In this document: positions 11,096 through 22,800 of the stretch, in pieces
Layout: the number at the start of each line of letters is the position of its first letter
Position numbering within the stretch: position 1 is the stretch's first letter
Source of the DNA: Paramarasmius palmivorus
Lineage: Eukaryota > Basidiomycota > Agaricomycetes > Agaricales > Marasmiaceae
DNA length: 64,000 bases
Reading direction: 5' to 3'
Assembly (NCBI GenBank): GCA_037176845.1
Contig: JAYKXP010000038.1
Location: 186,001-250,000 of the forward strand
Position numbers and translations under genes: made by a program
The notes under the pieces: model-generated
Seen by the model: only the letters and a program-made list of their open reading frames with translations
The model's database searches: none
What the model was told of the DNA's origin: nothing

Positions 11096-14000
11096 ATGAA
11101 GGGTTATTGTTTAAAGTCGGGTTATCTACTTCTGTTGGTAGTCGCTGGTGCGTCTCCCTTGCCTAACGGACTACTTGATGCTAACTGATATACTATCATT
11201 CAGGCCTCCGGTCGGGTCTCTTTGAAACCGTGCATCTCAATAATATTTCTGTTCCGCGCAATACACTCGGTCCTGGTGTCACTCGTGGGCATACCTGTTT
11301 TCAGGTGTTAGACTTCGGAGGTGACAGTATCCCTCGTGTTGCTGGTTCCACCGATGGTGCCTATGCTGAGCAGTCGTCGACTGTGTCTCTGTTCTTATCC
11401 GACTCCTTCATACAGGACCGCGATCTCTCTTGTCCATCTCGTCCTCTTCGAAGGTCTTTACTATCTCGCGAATTGTGGGATATTCTTGAAACCATGCAGA
11501 CAGAAATGTATTCGCCTATTTCGTCTTTCTTGATGGCTGGCCTTCCATTTTGCAGGAGCCCTTTGTTCCTCCATTTGCTACCAGACCAGTTTTGGTTTGG
11601 TGTGTTCTTTGGTGCTCCGTATGTCATACGTGATTCTTTGGCAGGTCTGTACTTGCACCCGGTGTTTCTGTCCCCACATCCCCCTACCCCATTCTTGTTA
11701 GCACGAATCTGCAGCGCTAGAATGCTGAGAGGCATTTACTCTCGTCATGACTGGATCGTGATATTCAGGTTGGCTTGCAAAGTCGAGCCTGGTTTTCGTC
11801 AGTCTGTCCATCTACGTATGCGTTCGCCCCGACAAATTGTTTCGTGGCTCGCGCGTTGTTTACTTCTCATCGACATTTGTCTCACTAGCGTGCCGTCTGA
11901 CCTCCTCCTTGCAGTCACCTTGGGACCTCCCCTTGAAATTATCACCCCCGCGCTGTATGGGGAGACTGTAAACCATACATGCCCGAACCTTGGTAACCTG
12001 GCTTGGGATGATGTGTCCCCTTACTTGACGGGATTTCGAATGCGCGAATCTCAGGCTATTGATGTTTCTCAGCTGTCTTTTGCTTTTCATGGGATGGAAC
12101 AGAGTTACGATTCCTCGTCTTCGTGCATTCACTTTGTGTGTCGTCTGCCTCTTGCTCGTTTGGCGAGCTGTTTAGGGTACTGGCAGGTCAGAGTGCTGGC
12201 TGCTATGCATGGTGCTCCATCAGTTGACATGGATCTTGCTGCCCTTCAGCAGTATCTTGTCAGTCATGAGTGTACACATCAATGTGCTTGCTATGTCACA
12301 GTGCTAACTTCGAGCCGCAATGCCGACCATGTACAGCCGGTAGAGTCTACTCTGCTGGGTGGTGGTCGTCGATCCAAGAACGTTGTTCCGGCCGACGTAG
12401 TGCGTCCCTACGCATTAAAGACTGACCCGGCTCGAGACACCGTTCCCGTTGGTTCATCCTACACCTTTGTCTCACACGGCTCTGCGGCTTCTCTTCTAGG
12501 GGAATTGCGTGTTGGTATGCTAGCAGCTGTTATCCCTCCTGCTGCACTCCTACCCTATATTACATTGGCCAATGCCAGGTCTCTCGCGAAGATTCATGGT
12601 CAACCTTGCAGTTCTCGTGAGACGCTGAAAAGCATTACTCGTAGTTTTGCGGACCATACTTGCTTCGCCTGCCAGTCTTCGGTTACACTGCTTCGTAGCG
12701 ACTCTCCCCAGCCCCCTCCGCTCTTATCTCAAGAAAAACCCGTAAACCCTGACCCTGGTAAGAGCTTTCCACCTTCTCCGGTGGACGACGACCTTGTAGA
12801 CGCAATCCTACGCTCCGCTTGTGAAAAGCAGTCTCCTTCAGCAATCGAGGAATCAGGTTGTGCCGTGTGTGGCCAGTTGTCTTTGCGGTCGTCGATGACC
12901 GGTCTTCGACGCGTGAAAAATCTCCTGCAGGTGCTAGACGTCGAAGGGGTAGGTAGGCGTGAACGTCAGACTCCTTCCGACCCTGTGCAGGAACTTTCAG
13001 GCCCAGTGTACGACAAGTCGTGCTCTCGTGTTTGTCGCGATTGTCGTTCTGCTTTGAACAAGGGAAATGTTCCCAAGCGCTCTTTGGCAACTGGACTCTG
13101 GCTGGGTGATGTGCCTGACGTGCTAAAAAATCTTCGGTATTTTGAAAAGCTTCTGGTTGCAAAGGTGAGGCACACTGCCGTCTATGTCCGACTCTCTACA
13201 GGTGGCAGAAAAATGGTTGCGAACGCAGTGGCCTTTGAAGCACCCATACCCAAGATGTATAGTATACTTCCTCCTCCTCGTGTGGATATGGAGGAAATTC
13301 TGGCTATCTTTTTTACAGGCCCCACTGCTCCCACTCACGAAGATTTCAAGAGGACACCTTTTCTGGTGAGGCGCAATGCGGTCAAACAGGCATTGGAGTG
13401 GTTAATTCTGAATCATCCAGATTATAGCAATGTTTCTGTTTCTTATGCTAACTTGCTGGAATACGACGAAAAAACACCTCCTTGTGCGGTAGTGTACACC
13501 GAATCTTCGTCGAACAAGACACCGGAATCAACGGCAGTCAATGATATGGAGGAGGAAGATGGCATCGAAGACGGATGCTCCTTTAGGGTGCACGGTATTA
13601 CCGAAGAACGTTATCTCCGATTGACCAGGGATGAAATCACGGGTATCGCCACTAACCAGTTCACGTCTGGCGGAAAGGTACTGGCCGTCGGGCACAGTTC
13701 CACTGCAGAGTCGATATGGAAAAACCCATCGTTGTATCCTAAGATGTTCCCGTGGCTGTTCCCGTACGGATCAGGAGGGCTGGGAACGGCCAGTTTATCT
13801 GAAAATGAACACAAACGTTGGATGATGCTGTACCACGACAAGCGATTTCAGCTTGACGAAAACTTTCCTTTTATCGCGTTTAGCCACGAGCAAGTTAAGT
13901 CTTCCACCCAAGCTGGATGGCTACTCGCTGACAAGTCCTCTTTTTCTTCTGTTGCTAACCGCATTCAAAACTTAGACCAGAATGTGCTCCAGAGCATTGC

Positions 14001-17000
14001 CAGTCGGATGCAGAAAGGCGAAAAGGTCAAACCGGTTACGCCGGCGGAGCAGGCGTGTTTCAAGGTACTCTCGGATCTTGACCGAGTGGCAGGAAAGGTT
14101 CAAGGCTCAACTACTTCCAAACGGTTTATGCGCAACGAAGTATGGGCTCTTATAACGCACAAAGGTGCTCCATCTTGGTATATCACCATATCGCCGTCTG
14201 ATACCATGCATCCCATAGCGCTGTATTATGCGGATCCCGCACAGGACTTGTGTTTCAAACCCACCATAAGAACAGGCAAGGAACGTTTTGACTTGATCTG
14301 CAGCAACCCTGCAGCGTGTGCCAGGTTCTTCAACCACCTTGTTAACGTTTTCCTCGAGGACGTGCTTGGATGTGGCTCCAAACACAGAGGACTGTATGGT
14401 GACCACGATGCCCATTACGGGGTGGTGGAGCAGCAAGGTAGGCTGGCTCTTCACCTACATCTACTCTTATGGGTTAAGCATTCTATGACTCCAGAACAGA
14501 TACGTCAGAAAATTGTCCAGGGTGATGCTATTTTCGAGAAAAAGTTGATAGACTACCTCGAAAGTGTCTTCTCCGGCGATTTCATTACCTCGTCCCAAAA
14601 TGTTGTTCAGTCCGAGGTGGATAGAGACGAAGAAAGTAAAGATTACAGACCTCCGACTGAGACCCTCCCCGAGCCTCCTTCATCCCGATGCAAGATACAT
14701 TCGCCCAAGCGCATGGATACCTCTTGTAAAGCTTGTGTGGGGTATTTGAACTGGCGCAAACGTTATAACCGCACAGTGAATGACCTCATACTTAGAAGCA
14801 ACTTCCACGATTGTAATCGTAATCTCCGGAAAGACGGTACCGTGAAAAAGAAACACCTCTACAAGAGCTGTCGTGACAATAAGTGGGGTAAGTGTCGGGC
14901 ACGGTTCCCGCGACCCCTTTTTCCGCGCACAACAGTAGACAAACAGACCGGTAGTATAACGATGAAGAAATCTGAGCCCAATTTCAATACCTTTTCATAT
15001 CCACTAACATATCTTCTCAGGTGCAACACAGATGTCACTTTTCTGGGATCGGGAACCGCGATAAAGTCCGTAGTCCTGTACGTTACGGACTATATTACGA
15101 AGGCATCCCTCAAGACTCATGTAGTTTTCGAAGCAATACTGTCAGTTTTCTCGAAAAACCCGTCTTTGGTGTCGGGAAACCTTGATAGTCAAGAACGCGC
15201 TCGTCAGTTGTTGACCAAGGTAGTGAATGTTTTGAGCACGAAGATGGAGTTCGGCGCCCCTTTGGTTTGTTCTTACTTGCTTGGTTATCCGGACCATTAT
15301 ACTGATCACAGGTTCGTTCCCTTCTACTGGCAGCAGTTTGTTAATCATATCAGATCTGAATGCCATCCTGAAGAAAAACTTGACCGGCCGGAAAAGGTCG
15401 CTCTGGTCAAGAGAGGAAACAGGATTGTAGGGCTTTCACCAGTGATGGATTACGTCGACAGGCCTCAAGAGATTTCCGCGATGTCTCTCTATGATTGGGT
15501 CCGTGTTGCGTCCCGCGTGGCAATACGGAAACAGAAGAAAGGACAAAAAGGTGCGGTTGACTCTAGCGAGGACGAAGGGGCTGAGGTTTCGAGGTTGTTG
15601 AAACCGGATGGTCCCGCCGAGTCTACGAAAGCTATTAATTTGCCCAGAAATCACTACAGATTCCTGCCGGGACATGAACTGGTAAACACACACATTGCGA
15701 AGATTGGCAAAGACGACGATAAATTAGTGGTGAATTTTGTGGGAGCCACACTCCCTCGACGTGACCAAGGGGATTATGATTACTACTGCTGTGCCATGTT
15801 GACTTTGTTTAAGCCGTGGCGTACAGGAAGAGACCTTAAAACGGATTCTCAGTCTTGGTCTCAGGCGTTTGATGCTTTCCCGTTTTCGGATAGACAGCAA
15901 CAGCTCATGCACAACATGATGGTGCGTTACGAATGCTTAGATGCAAGAGACGACTACAGGGCGCAAATGAAGAAGGGGGGGCTTTCCTCTTCGTGGGATC
16001 CTTTGATGGATCGCGTATCTAGCGAGAACGACATTGACATTGACGACGTGTTGCCTCAGGAACCGGATAACATGCAGGCATCTCCAAGCGCTGACGATCC
16101 GGATCTCTTGAACAGGGTTCAAGTAAAGGGTCCAAAATCCATTTCGGATGCTGCCTTGAAGTCGGATATGTTGCGTTTATTGGCCTCAACGGGCATGTCT
16201 CAGCCTGTTCCAAGTGATACTCCCTCTGCTGATGCCATTCCTGATCTATCTCATTTACCAGTAAAGTCCAGGGACCATTGGAAGACTCAGCTGCTCGAGA
16301 AACGCGACGATGTGATTCAGCAACATGCCGGAAATGTACCTGCCAATGTAAGAGACGAGTTCATTACTCGTCGAAACGCGAGTAAAATATCCCAAACAGG
16401 ACAAGTCCGCGTTATAGATCGTTCGTATGTCAATAGGGACTTCGACGCCGGTGAATTTCATGGATACATAGATCAGTCGATAGAGATGTTTCGCTTGAAT
16501 TCGGCCCAAGAAAGAGCTTTTAGAATAATTGCCAACCATGCGGCTTCTCCTGTTCAATCGGCGGAACAACTCAGAATGTACGTTGGGGGGATGGGAGGTA
16601 CAGGAAAGTCCACTGTGCTAAAAGCTTTGATATATTATTTCTCCCTCAGAAAGGAATCGTACAAGCTTTTGGTAGTTGCTCCCACAGGGAGTGCTGCCGC
16701 ACTTCTGGGAGGTTCGACCTATCACTCGGCGTTCGGAATAAATGACAGAAGCTCTGGCGGAGGATCTCTGCCCGCTGTCAGGGAGCGTTTAATGGGCGTT
16801 CAGTACGTCTTTTTCGACGAAGTATCCATGCTTTCGTCGTGGGACCTTTACCGCATAAGCCGGCAGTTGTGTCAAGCCCTGCTAAAAGAGGACACGCCGT
16901 TCGGAGGTCTGAACATGATATTTGCCGGGGATTTCGCCCAGCTACCTCCACCGCTAGGAAAGGATAGTGTCTCTTTGTATGGTCGTCGGATTGGCGCGTT

Positions 17001-19293
17001 CAGGAATACTCCGAGGCAACAGGAAGAAGCCATCGGAAAATCACTGTGGCACCACGTAACTACTGTTGTGATACTCCGCGAGAATATGAGACAGAAGACT
17101 CAGACCCCGGAAGATGCGCGTCTCAGAACAGCCCTCGAGAATATGCGGTACAAGAATTGCACGCCTGCCGATGTCGCTTTTCTGAATTCGCTAGTCACCT
17201 CTTCCATCCAGGGTGCACCCTCGGTCAGGGACCCTTGTTTCAGAAATGTAGCCGTCATCACTGCTAGGAATATCCAAAAAGACATCATAAATACCGTTGG
17301 CGCCGGGAGGTATGCATCTGAGACACGTCAGTCGTTAGAGAGCTTCTATTCCGAGGACGTCTTGAAGCCTGCGACAGCCAAGAGTAAGGAGAACGTAAAG
17401 CATCTCAAGCTCAGCGAGTTAACACCTCAGTGGAGAGACCTCATATGGTCTCTCGATAGTTCGTGTTCGGACACACTGACACCCCCCAAGCTTAACTTGT
17501 GCAAGGGAATGCCGGTGATGATACGCAAGAACCTGGCAACAGAGTTGAATGTTACTAGGGGTCAAGAAGCGGTAGTGGTTGGCTGGATTTCTCGAGGGGA
17601 TCGTGATCGCCCCCATCTGGACACCCTTTTTGTGAAGCTGAAGAACCCCCCCTCGGACGTGGTTGTGGGAGACCTCCCGTTAAATGTCGTTCCTCTGACG
17701 CCGTCGACAGAGGAAACAAAAGTCACCTTTCCAAACGGTGATTATCTCTACTTGTCTCGCACCCAGGTCGACATTCAACCATGTTTTGCCATGACAGACT
17801 ACGCATCTCAAGGTAAAACAAGGGAGTACAACGTGGTTCACCTCAACAACTGTCATGATTTCCATGGGTATTACACAGCCTTGTCCCGGGGATCAACAGC
17901 TGCTGGGACACTCATCTTACAAGGGTTCGACTCCCGAAAGATCACTGGTGGTCTCAAAGGAAGTGCATTAAGACAAGAGTACCGTGAGCTGGAACTTTTG
18001 GACGATATAACAAAGCGGAGGTACGAAGGTACCCTGCCAGCAGTCGTCGTGGGTGATACTCGCAACGACGTGATTCGCTCTTTCAGAAAAGTGATGGGTA
18101 ACGACTATGTCCCTCCCACCGTGTACAGAGCCATCCGCTGGTCGAAGAAGGACCCGCTCGAAGTCGTCGACGTGGATGATATCGCATGGCAGATTGTATC
18201 TAGTCAGGCCTCCAATAAGAAGGCGGCTGCTAAAACTGATGTTGCCGCGCCTGGTTCTCGACTTCCTCTCGCCGGTGACTCGGCGGAAAACGCCTCGGAA
18301 AAGGCCAGAATTCCCGTTCGAGCACCATCGGGGTACAATGCTAACAAAACCAAATGGATGCTGTCGAATTCAGCTTCGGGTGTCGAACGAAATCTCCTCA
18401 AAAGAGCAAGGGTGGTGTCTCCAGTATCCGTTCTCTGTTCTCCGTCCTCGTTGGCTGCGCCTGTGTGGAGCAATAATAGCTGTGCCTACGATTCTTGCTA
18501 CGCTTTGCTGTATGCTCTCTGGTCGTCCGACACAGTTCGATGGGGAGGTCACTTTACAACGTCGGGGAATGCACTTTTAGGCCATTTGAGCTGTTTATTC
18601 CAAAGATGTACTGGTGGCGATATCAGTCCATCCGAGGGTAGAGATGTGTATAGGAAGTATCTGGAAATGGTTGATCCAGTAAAATTTGTTCCCGGTCAGT
18701 TCGCATCCGCTGCAGATATATTGTGTGAATCAGTAAGGGTTCCTATGCCTAACTCGCAGAGGAAACACTCGTGCTTGACCTGCGGCCAGACGTCCGTATC
18801 GCAAGATGCAGGTGATAACCGTCCTATAGTGTCATATATCGACCAAGGCGTCAACGAAGTCACTTCAGTTGCGGAATTCCTCCGTAGGTTGACTAGCCTT
18901 GACGAATACACAAGGTCACCGCATGCCTGTGCGATCTGCGGTCAACGGATGAACGTGCAGTACGTGTATCAGGATGTACCGACGTTGCTGGCGATACACC
19001 TGAGACAGTCGGCAAGCTGTCCTCTGCCCTACATCGACACCGACGTATCTGTGCCTGTTCACAATCAGAGCGTTGATCTCAGCCTCAGGGGAATAGTGTA
19101 TTACAATGGAACTCACTTCGTGACACGCTCAATCGACATCCATGGAGACGTATGGTATCACGATGGCATGGCGGGCGGCGAGCATCGTGGAAAGTACGTG
19201 TGGAATGGCAACGTGTACAGAAGGTCCCTCAACCTCTCCCAGACTCGAGGATACAATGCGGTATTGACTCTGTATGCTACAGCTCGCTCGTAG
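11096..19293 (+). CDS. Helitron Rep-helicase with C-terminal USP-like protease domain
   Basis: Rolling-circle transposase of 2713 residues in two exons. A 52-nt first exon (MKGYCLKSGYLLLLVVAG) starts at ATG 11096, the intron is 11148-11203, and an uninterrupted 8-kb exon follows. The N-terminal third has Cys pairs (CACYV, CFAC, CAVC, CRDC) and a DUF6570-like segment (PKRSLATGLWLGDVPDVL). A Helitron_like_N domain follows (MFPWLFPYGSGG, SWYITISPSD). The HUH nuclease motif is in GRLALHLHLLLWV, and the paired catalytic tyrosines are in YVTDYITK. The PIF1-type helicase has Walker A GGMGGTGKST, Walker B VFFDEVSML and FAGDFAQLPPP, with late motifs near ITARN and DYASQGKT. The C-terminus (from about 18455) is WSNNSCAYDSCYALLYALW, two CxxC pairs (CLTC, CAIC) and HFVTRSIDIHGDVWYHDGM, matching a C19-type papain-fold protease. 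No frame break is seen, so it may be active. Confidence 0.95.
18455..19290 (+). other. USP-like cysteine protease domain of the Rep-helicase
   Basis: Final ~270 residues of the transposase. NNSCAYDSC supplies the expected nucleophile Cys after a Asn-Asn pair. CLTC and CAIC pairs flank a finger-like insertion, followed by VPTLLAIHL and then the His/Asp box HFVTRSIDIHGDVWYHDGM. This order (Cys box, zinc ribbon, His box with W-Y-x-D) is that of ubiquitin-specific proteases. Whether it removes ubiquitin or processes the polyprotein-sized transposase cannot be told from sequence. Confidence 0.65.
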
Positions 19294-19394
19294 TTTTCGT
19301 GTCCAGCTCAGGCCTTGGCAGAATCGTTTCCAACTTTTTGTGTCTACATCCACATTTGGACCACTTCGTCCCGATATTAGAGTACATCCCAAAA

Positions 19395-20176
19395 CTAATA
19401 GCATGGCCACATCCTGGTGATGCGATATGCAGGCTCCCTTCCCCGTGCCACTATGATAACCACATACATAATCCCCACGCACTCAGAGTAGACTTGTGCC
19501 TCGATCAGCATCTCAGCGAGTCTACGAATGCTGAACGTTGTTTCCCTGCATTCCAGCGATGCCTCTACTGAATTTATTGACTTGGACTTGTCGATTCCGT
19601 TCTCCGGCGAATACTGGAGCAGGAAGAGAAAGTAATGGTGCGTCAAGTACTCTCCAATGCAAGTATTCTTCGCACGGCTCTCCTCGCGGGCACGGTTTGA
19701 GATCAGCTGTCGAAGCTCTTCGCGATGTTTGGTAACGTATTTGGTAGACGCTATACCAGCGTCGCAGTCCGGGGTGAAGCACTGTCCCCGGTGCGCTAAA
19801 AAGTCCATTCTCTGACAAGACCTTCCCTGTGGAGTGTCGAGTCAGTTCCCTCTCACCGTTGGTATGTAGGACGGTACTCACGCAGTACGCCACGCTAAAG
19901 CACTTCTGGCAGTATTTCACGTCCGATGTTTTAAACGGTTTTTGACATCCTTCGCAGCATATAGGGGCACTATGAGGCTTGCAACCACTGTTTCGGTGTA
20001 CGGTGTCTAAGTCTCGACAGCGATCGCTCTGTATTCGCGCATAAGCCGAGTCGAAAGGTGGGATGCAGGCCGAAACTCACACAGTAGTACACCCTCTGAC
20101 AAGTCTGACAAGCGAGCCACTTGAGAGTTTCGATTGCTTTTGCACAATTCCTGCAGTCTAGGGTCGTCGTCGACAT
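19395..20176 (-). CDS. Double MYND-type zinc-finger protein (Helitron cargo)
   Basis: Three exons from ATG at 20176 to TAG at 19395-19397. The first finger reads CRNCAKAIETLKWLACQTC, then RVYYC, spliced to SDRCRDLDTVHRNSGC. The second reads CCEGCQKPFKTSDVKYC, FSVAYC, spliced to GRSCQRMDFLAHRGQC. Both introns sit directly after the YYC/AYC cysteine, i.e. inside each finger at the same place. The C-terminal ~110 residues are helical with no known domain. MYND fingers bind proline-rich peptides; nothing here indicates a SET domain. It is paralogous to, and divergent from, the gene at 20693. The C-terminal end could extend through an unrecognised splice. Confidence 0.75.
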
Positions 20177-20692
20177 TGTTGTGGGCAATTGTAGCGGGGG
20201 AAAGGAAGGGAAGGTGCAGAGGCTCACAACGCATGCGGTCGTGTATATGAGGTGGCGTCCAAGCTCTCACACGAGAAGGCAGGAAGGTGGCGTTGTTTGA
20301 CGTGGACTGAAGGCCTTTAGACAGTTCCGCTGATGGTGCATGCGCCAGCGAACGACGGTAATCGGGCACGTGACGACATTGCTCCAACTTATTCGATCAC
20401 GTGTTTTCTATACCAGCTCTGGGAACGCTCGTATAGCACCAGAAATCGGTGTAGGAGGACGTATGTGACAGCCAAGCAACTTGCGTGTGGGTATCGCAAA
20501 GATTTTGGTTGTGAAACTCGCGTAAATTGTCGGTCCAACCTTGCCGCTGTTGAACTTCTGTGCGGGATTCGCGTTGTTAGCCTCTTTTCGTGTCATCTAG
20601 TGAAGTGCTAATTACTTACTTCGATCACGGCGTCTCACCTTAGCTTCTCGGACAACGCGTTATAAGGACACCATATTGTTTGAACGTCCTCT
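20177..20692. other. Shared divergent promoter region of the MYND pair
   Basis: 516 bp between two head-to-head MYND genes. No convincing gene inside. It is probably a bidirectional promoter; a CTAG at about 20599 lacks the hairpin expected of a Helitron end. Confidence 0.45.
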
Positions 20693-21497
20693 ATGACAGT
20701 TCCCACCTGTAACGTTTGCGGCTTGGGCCTTTCGAAACTGGCATGGAGAGCTTGTGTGGTTTGTCATTCTGTCTTTTATTGCGTAAGTCGCCTCTTCTTT
20801 ATTATCGTGTTGTCGTTTTTCTGCTCACCTTGCCCTTCTGCGCAGGGCCTGAAATGCCTGCGAGGCGATGCTCTACACCGACTTCAAGGATGCGAGAAAA
20901 AACCCCAGCCTATGATTTGCCGCGGGTGTTTGTTGCCCTTTCAGTCGATGGACATGGGCTTTTGCTCTACGTGTAACGCTGTCGCATACTGCGTGAGTAC
21001 TAGTACCAATCTCAGTCGGTATACGACTCACCTTACTCTAACAGTCTATCGACTGTCAACGAGTCGACCGTCCCAGTCATTCGCGTAAATGCAAAGCTCT
21101 TCCCCATGTCTTCGCAACGTCCCTACATCAATACCTCTGCAAGCATGAGACTGCTTTGTTGAGACTATTCTTTAAGTCTTTGCGGAAGAATACTGGAGGG
21201 AGTAGCACAGATATCAGTATCTTCCTTTCGACCCATTCTTTACACCTCACCTTCAGGTATTCCGTGGTTCCTGGTTCGGTTGAATCTTCGAAGTGCGTGC
21301 AGCCGGATCTGTCTACGTTGAGGTTTCGGGCGACAGAGTTTTGCGACGAAGCGAAGGGAAACGCGATGGAGATGCTAGCGAGGCACGAGGGTGCTTTAGG
21401 CGTGTTGGCTGCAAAACTCTTCTTGGTCATGGTGGACGAAAATGGGGTGGACATGGTAGTATATTCTACTTCAGTCATGTGGCCTTATGTAAGATGA
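20693..21497 (+). CDS. Double MYND-type zinc-finger protein (Helitron cargo), paralogue
   Basis: Three exons from ATG at 20693. Finger one is CNVCGLGLSKLAWRACVVC, SVFYC spliced to GLKCLRGDALHRLQGC. Finger two is CRGCLLPFQSMDMGFC, AVAYC spliced to SIDCQRVDRPSHSRKC. Both introns are after the FYC/AYC cysteine, exactly as in the divergent neighbour, so the pair arose by duplication with inversion. The C-terminal half is a separate fold (FFKSLRKNTGG, FLSTHSLHLTFRYSVVPGS, KLFLVMVDENGVDMVVYSTS). The frame stops at 21497, only about 50 bp before the next reading frame's usable ATG (21547). GTAAGA at 21488 could be a splice donor, so the true end may lie further right or the two may be one gene. Confidence 0.75.
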
Positions 21498-21498
21498 T

Positions 21499-22568
21499 AT
21501 GCCTAGAATACGTGTCAACTACGCTCTGTGTCCGCCTTCATCACCAATGCACCTTCCTCCACGTCCTATTCGACGGTTGTCTAGCCGTCGCATACTTCTA
21601 CCACCTGAAATTCTTGATGTGATTTTGACTGAAAGCGTGGGGGGTTGTGTGCAGCGGACAGACCACGTTCTTCCGAAGTTGTTGGTTCACCCTTTTTTCT
21701 ATTCGAGGTGCGTTGCATAAAGTCCCCAGCACTTTATGTACATACTCACTATGTTCTCATGCTCAGCTCCATAAAGTCTCTGTACCGCATCATAGATGTA
21801 CACACACCGAATGCCTTGTTGTCGCTGGTCAACAGCCTATGTTTCTCCGCCTACTGGTCCATCATACGCGTCTTGTCGGTATCCATACGCGGCCAGCACT
21901 CTCTCTCTGCAGTGCTCGTCACCTCGATTAAACGCCTGTTGCATTGGGTCAGCCAGTCGATAGTCCGTCTAGGCCTCAACATACCATACGAGTCAGGCCT
22001 TGCGGAGTTCGTTGCCATTACACCGTTTCCCAATCTTTCCATGCTGGAAGCACCTCATTTTTACATCTCGTCGCCAATGTATCCTCACTTGATGACTGAA
22101 TGCAACTGGTCGACATTACATCGCTTAGCAGTCGGAATCGACTTTACGTGGCACCGATCGCACAGCTGTGACTTCCGCAGCCTCCCCCAACTGAGGGAGT
22201 TGGCGATCCTTCTTATTATAGACATGTGGTCTAGCAGCCGGTCTATAAGTAACATGTCTAGTATCAGAATACCCACTCAAACGGAAGTCGTTGCTGTAAC
22301 CAGGCCCGACAGCTTCCCTTTGCTTGAGCGCATGGAGCCCAGTTCCTGGCTTTTCCACCGCAATTTGGTCATGACATATTCACCGTCCTCGAGGGATGCT
22401 GCTATAGCTTCAGACCCAGAATGGTCACTGTTGGCTCTGCCGATGGCAAACCGTCCTTTCGAAGAGGAGGATTGGCTGTTGATGAAAACCTTCCTACGTG
22501 ATAGGCATCAGCCTGGGAACCTGCATTCCGAGGATATGCTTTTACGCCATACGCGCTACGACGTCTGA
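21499..22568 (+). CDS. F-box-like protein (Helitron cargo)
   Basis: Two exons with the intron at about 21710-21769. The in-frame ATGs are 21499 and 21547; the second (MHLPPRPIRRLSSRRILLPP) leads straight into LPPEILDVILTESVG. The conserved LPPE-x-L-x-x-I pattern is the start of an F-box, followed by VHPFFYSSSIKSLYR. The remaining ~270 residues resemble the weak LRR-like helices of Agaricomycete F-box proteins (FPNLSMLEAPHF, LPQLRELAILLIIDMW). The stop TGA is at 22566. Such proteins are expected to be SCF ubiquitin-ligase substrate adaptors, which is inference from the family. There is almost no space for a promoter after the MYND gene, so fusion or read-through is possible. Confidence 0.6.
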
Positions 22569-22754
22569 AACCGAAACGATCCCTTACCGGGTGCCCATTC
22601 CTACTATCTATCGCGGGGGCGGGGTTGTGCAGGATCACTTACCTTGCTTGTTCTTGTTCCGACCATTTCGTCCTGTTTGTACGTGGGGATGGATGTATAC
22701 GACTACTTAATGATGGTTGAGGTAGTATTGAAAATGAAAATCGTGTGAAATAAC

Positions 22755-22787
22755 TTTTTTTTTTAAAAAAAAAAAAAAAAAAAAAAA
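22755..22787. repeat. T10-A23 homopolymer tract near Helitron end
   Basis: Ten T directly followed by 23 A, an AT-only inverted tract 13 bp before the terminal hairpin. Its length is prone to slippage and sequencing error. Its position next to the 3' terminus suggests it belongs to the element rather than to a poly(A) retrocopy. Confidence 0.8.
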
Positions 22788-22800
22788 CCGAACTCGGCAT

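Noticed and set aside
17920..17935. tRNA B-box-like GGTTCGACTCC
   Set aside because: It is inside the transposase coding frame and has no A-box or foldable tRNA upstream.
11230..19293. Start of the transposase at 11230
   Set aside because: The codon at 11230 is GTG. A spliced ATG exon at 11096 (intron 11148-11203 with good GT-AG and branch-like CTAAC) gives a normal eukaryotic start.
20595..20605. CTAG at about 20599 as Helitron 3' end
   Set aside because: No hairpin lies within 20 nt upstream, unlike the perfect one before 22828.
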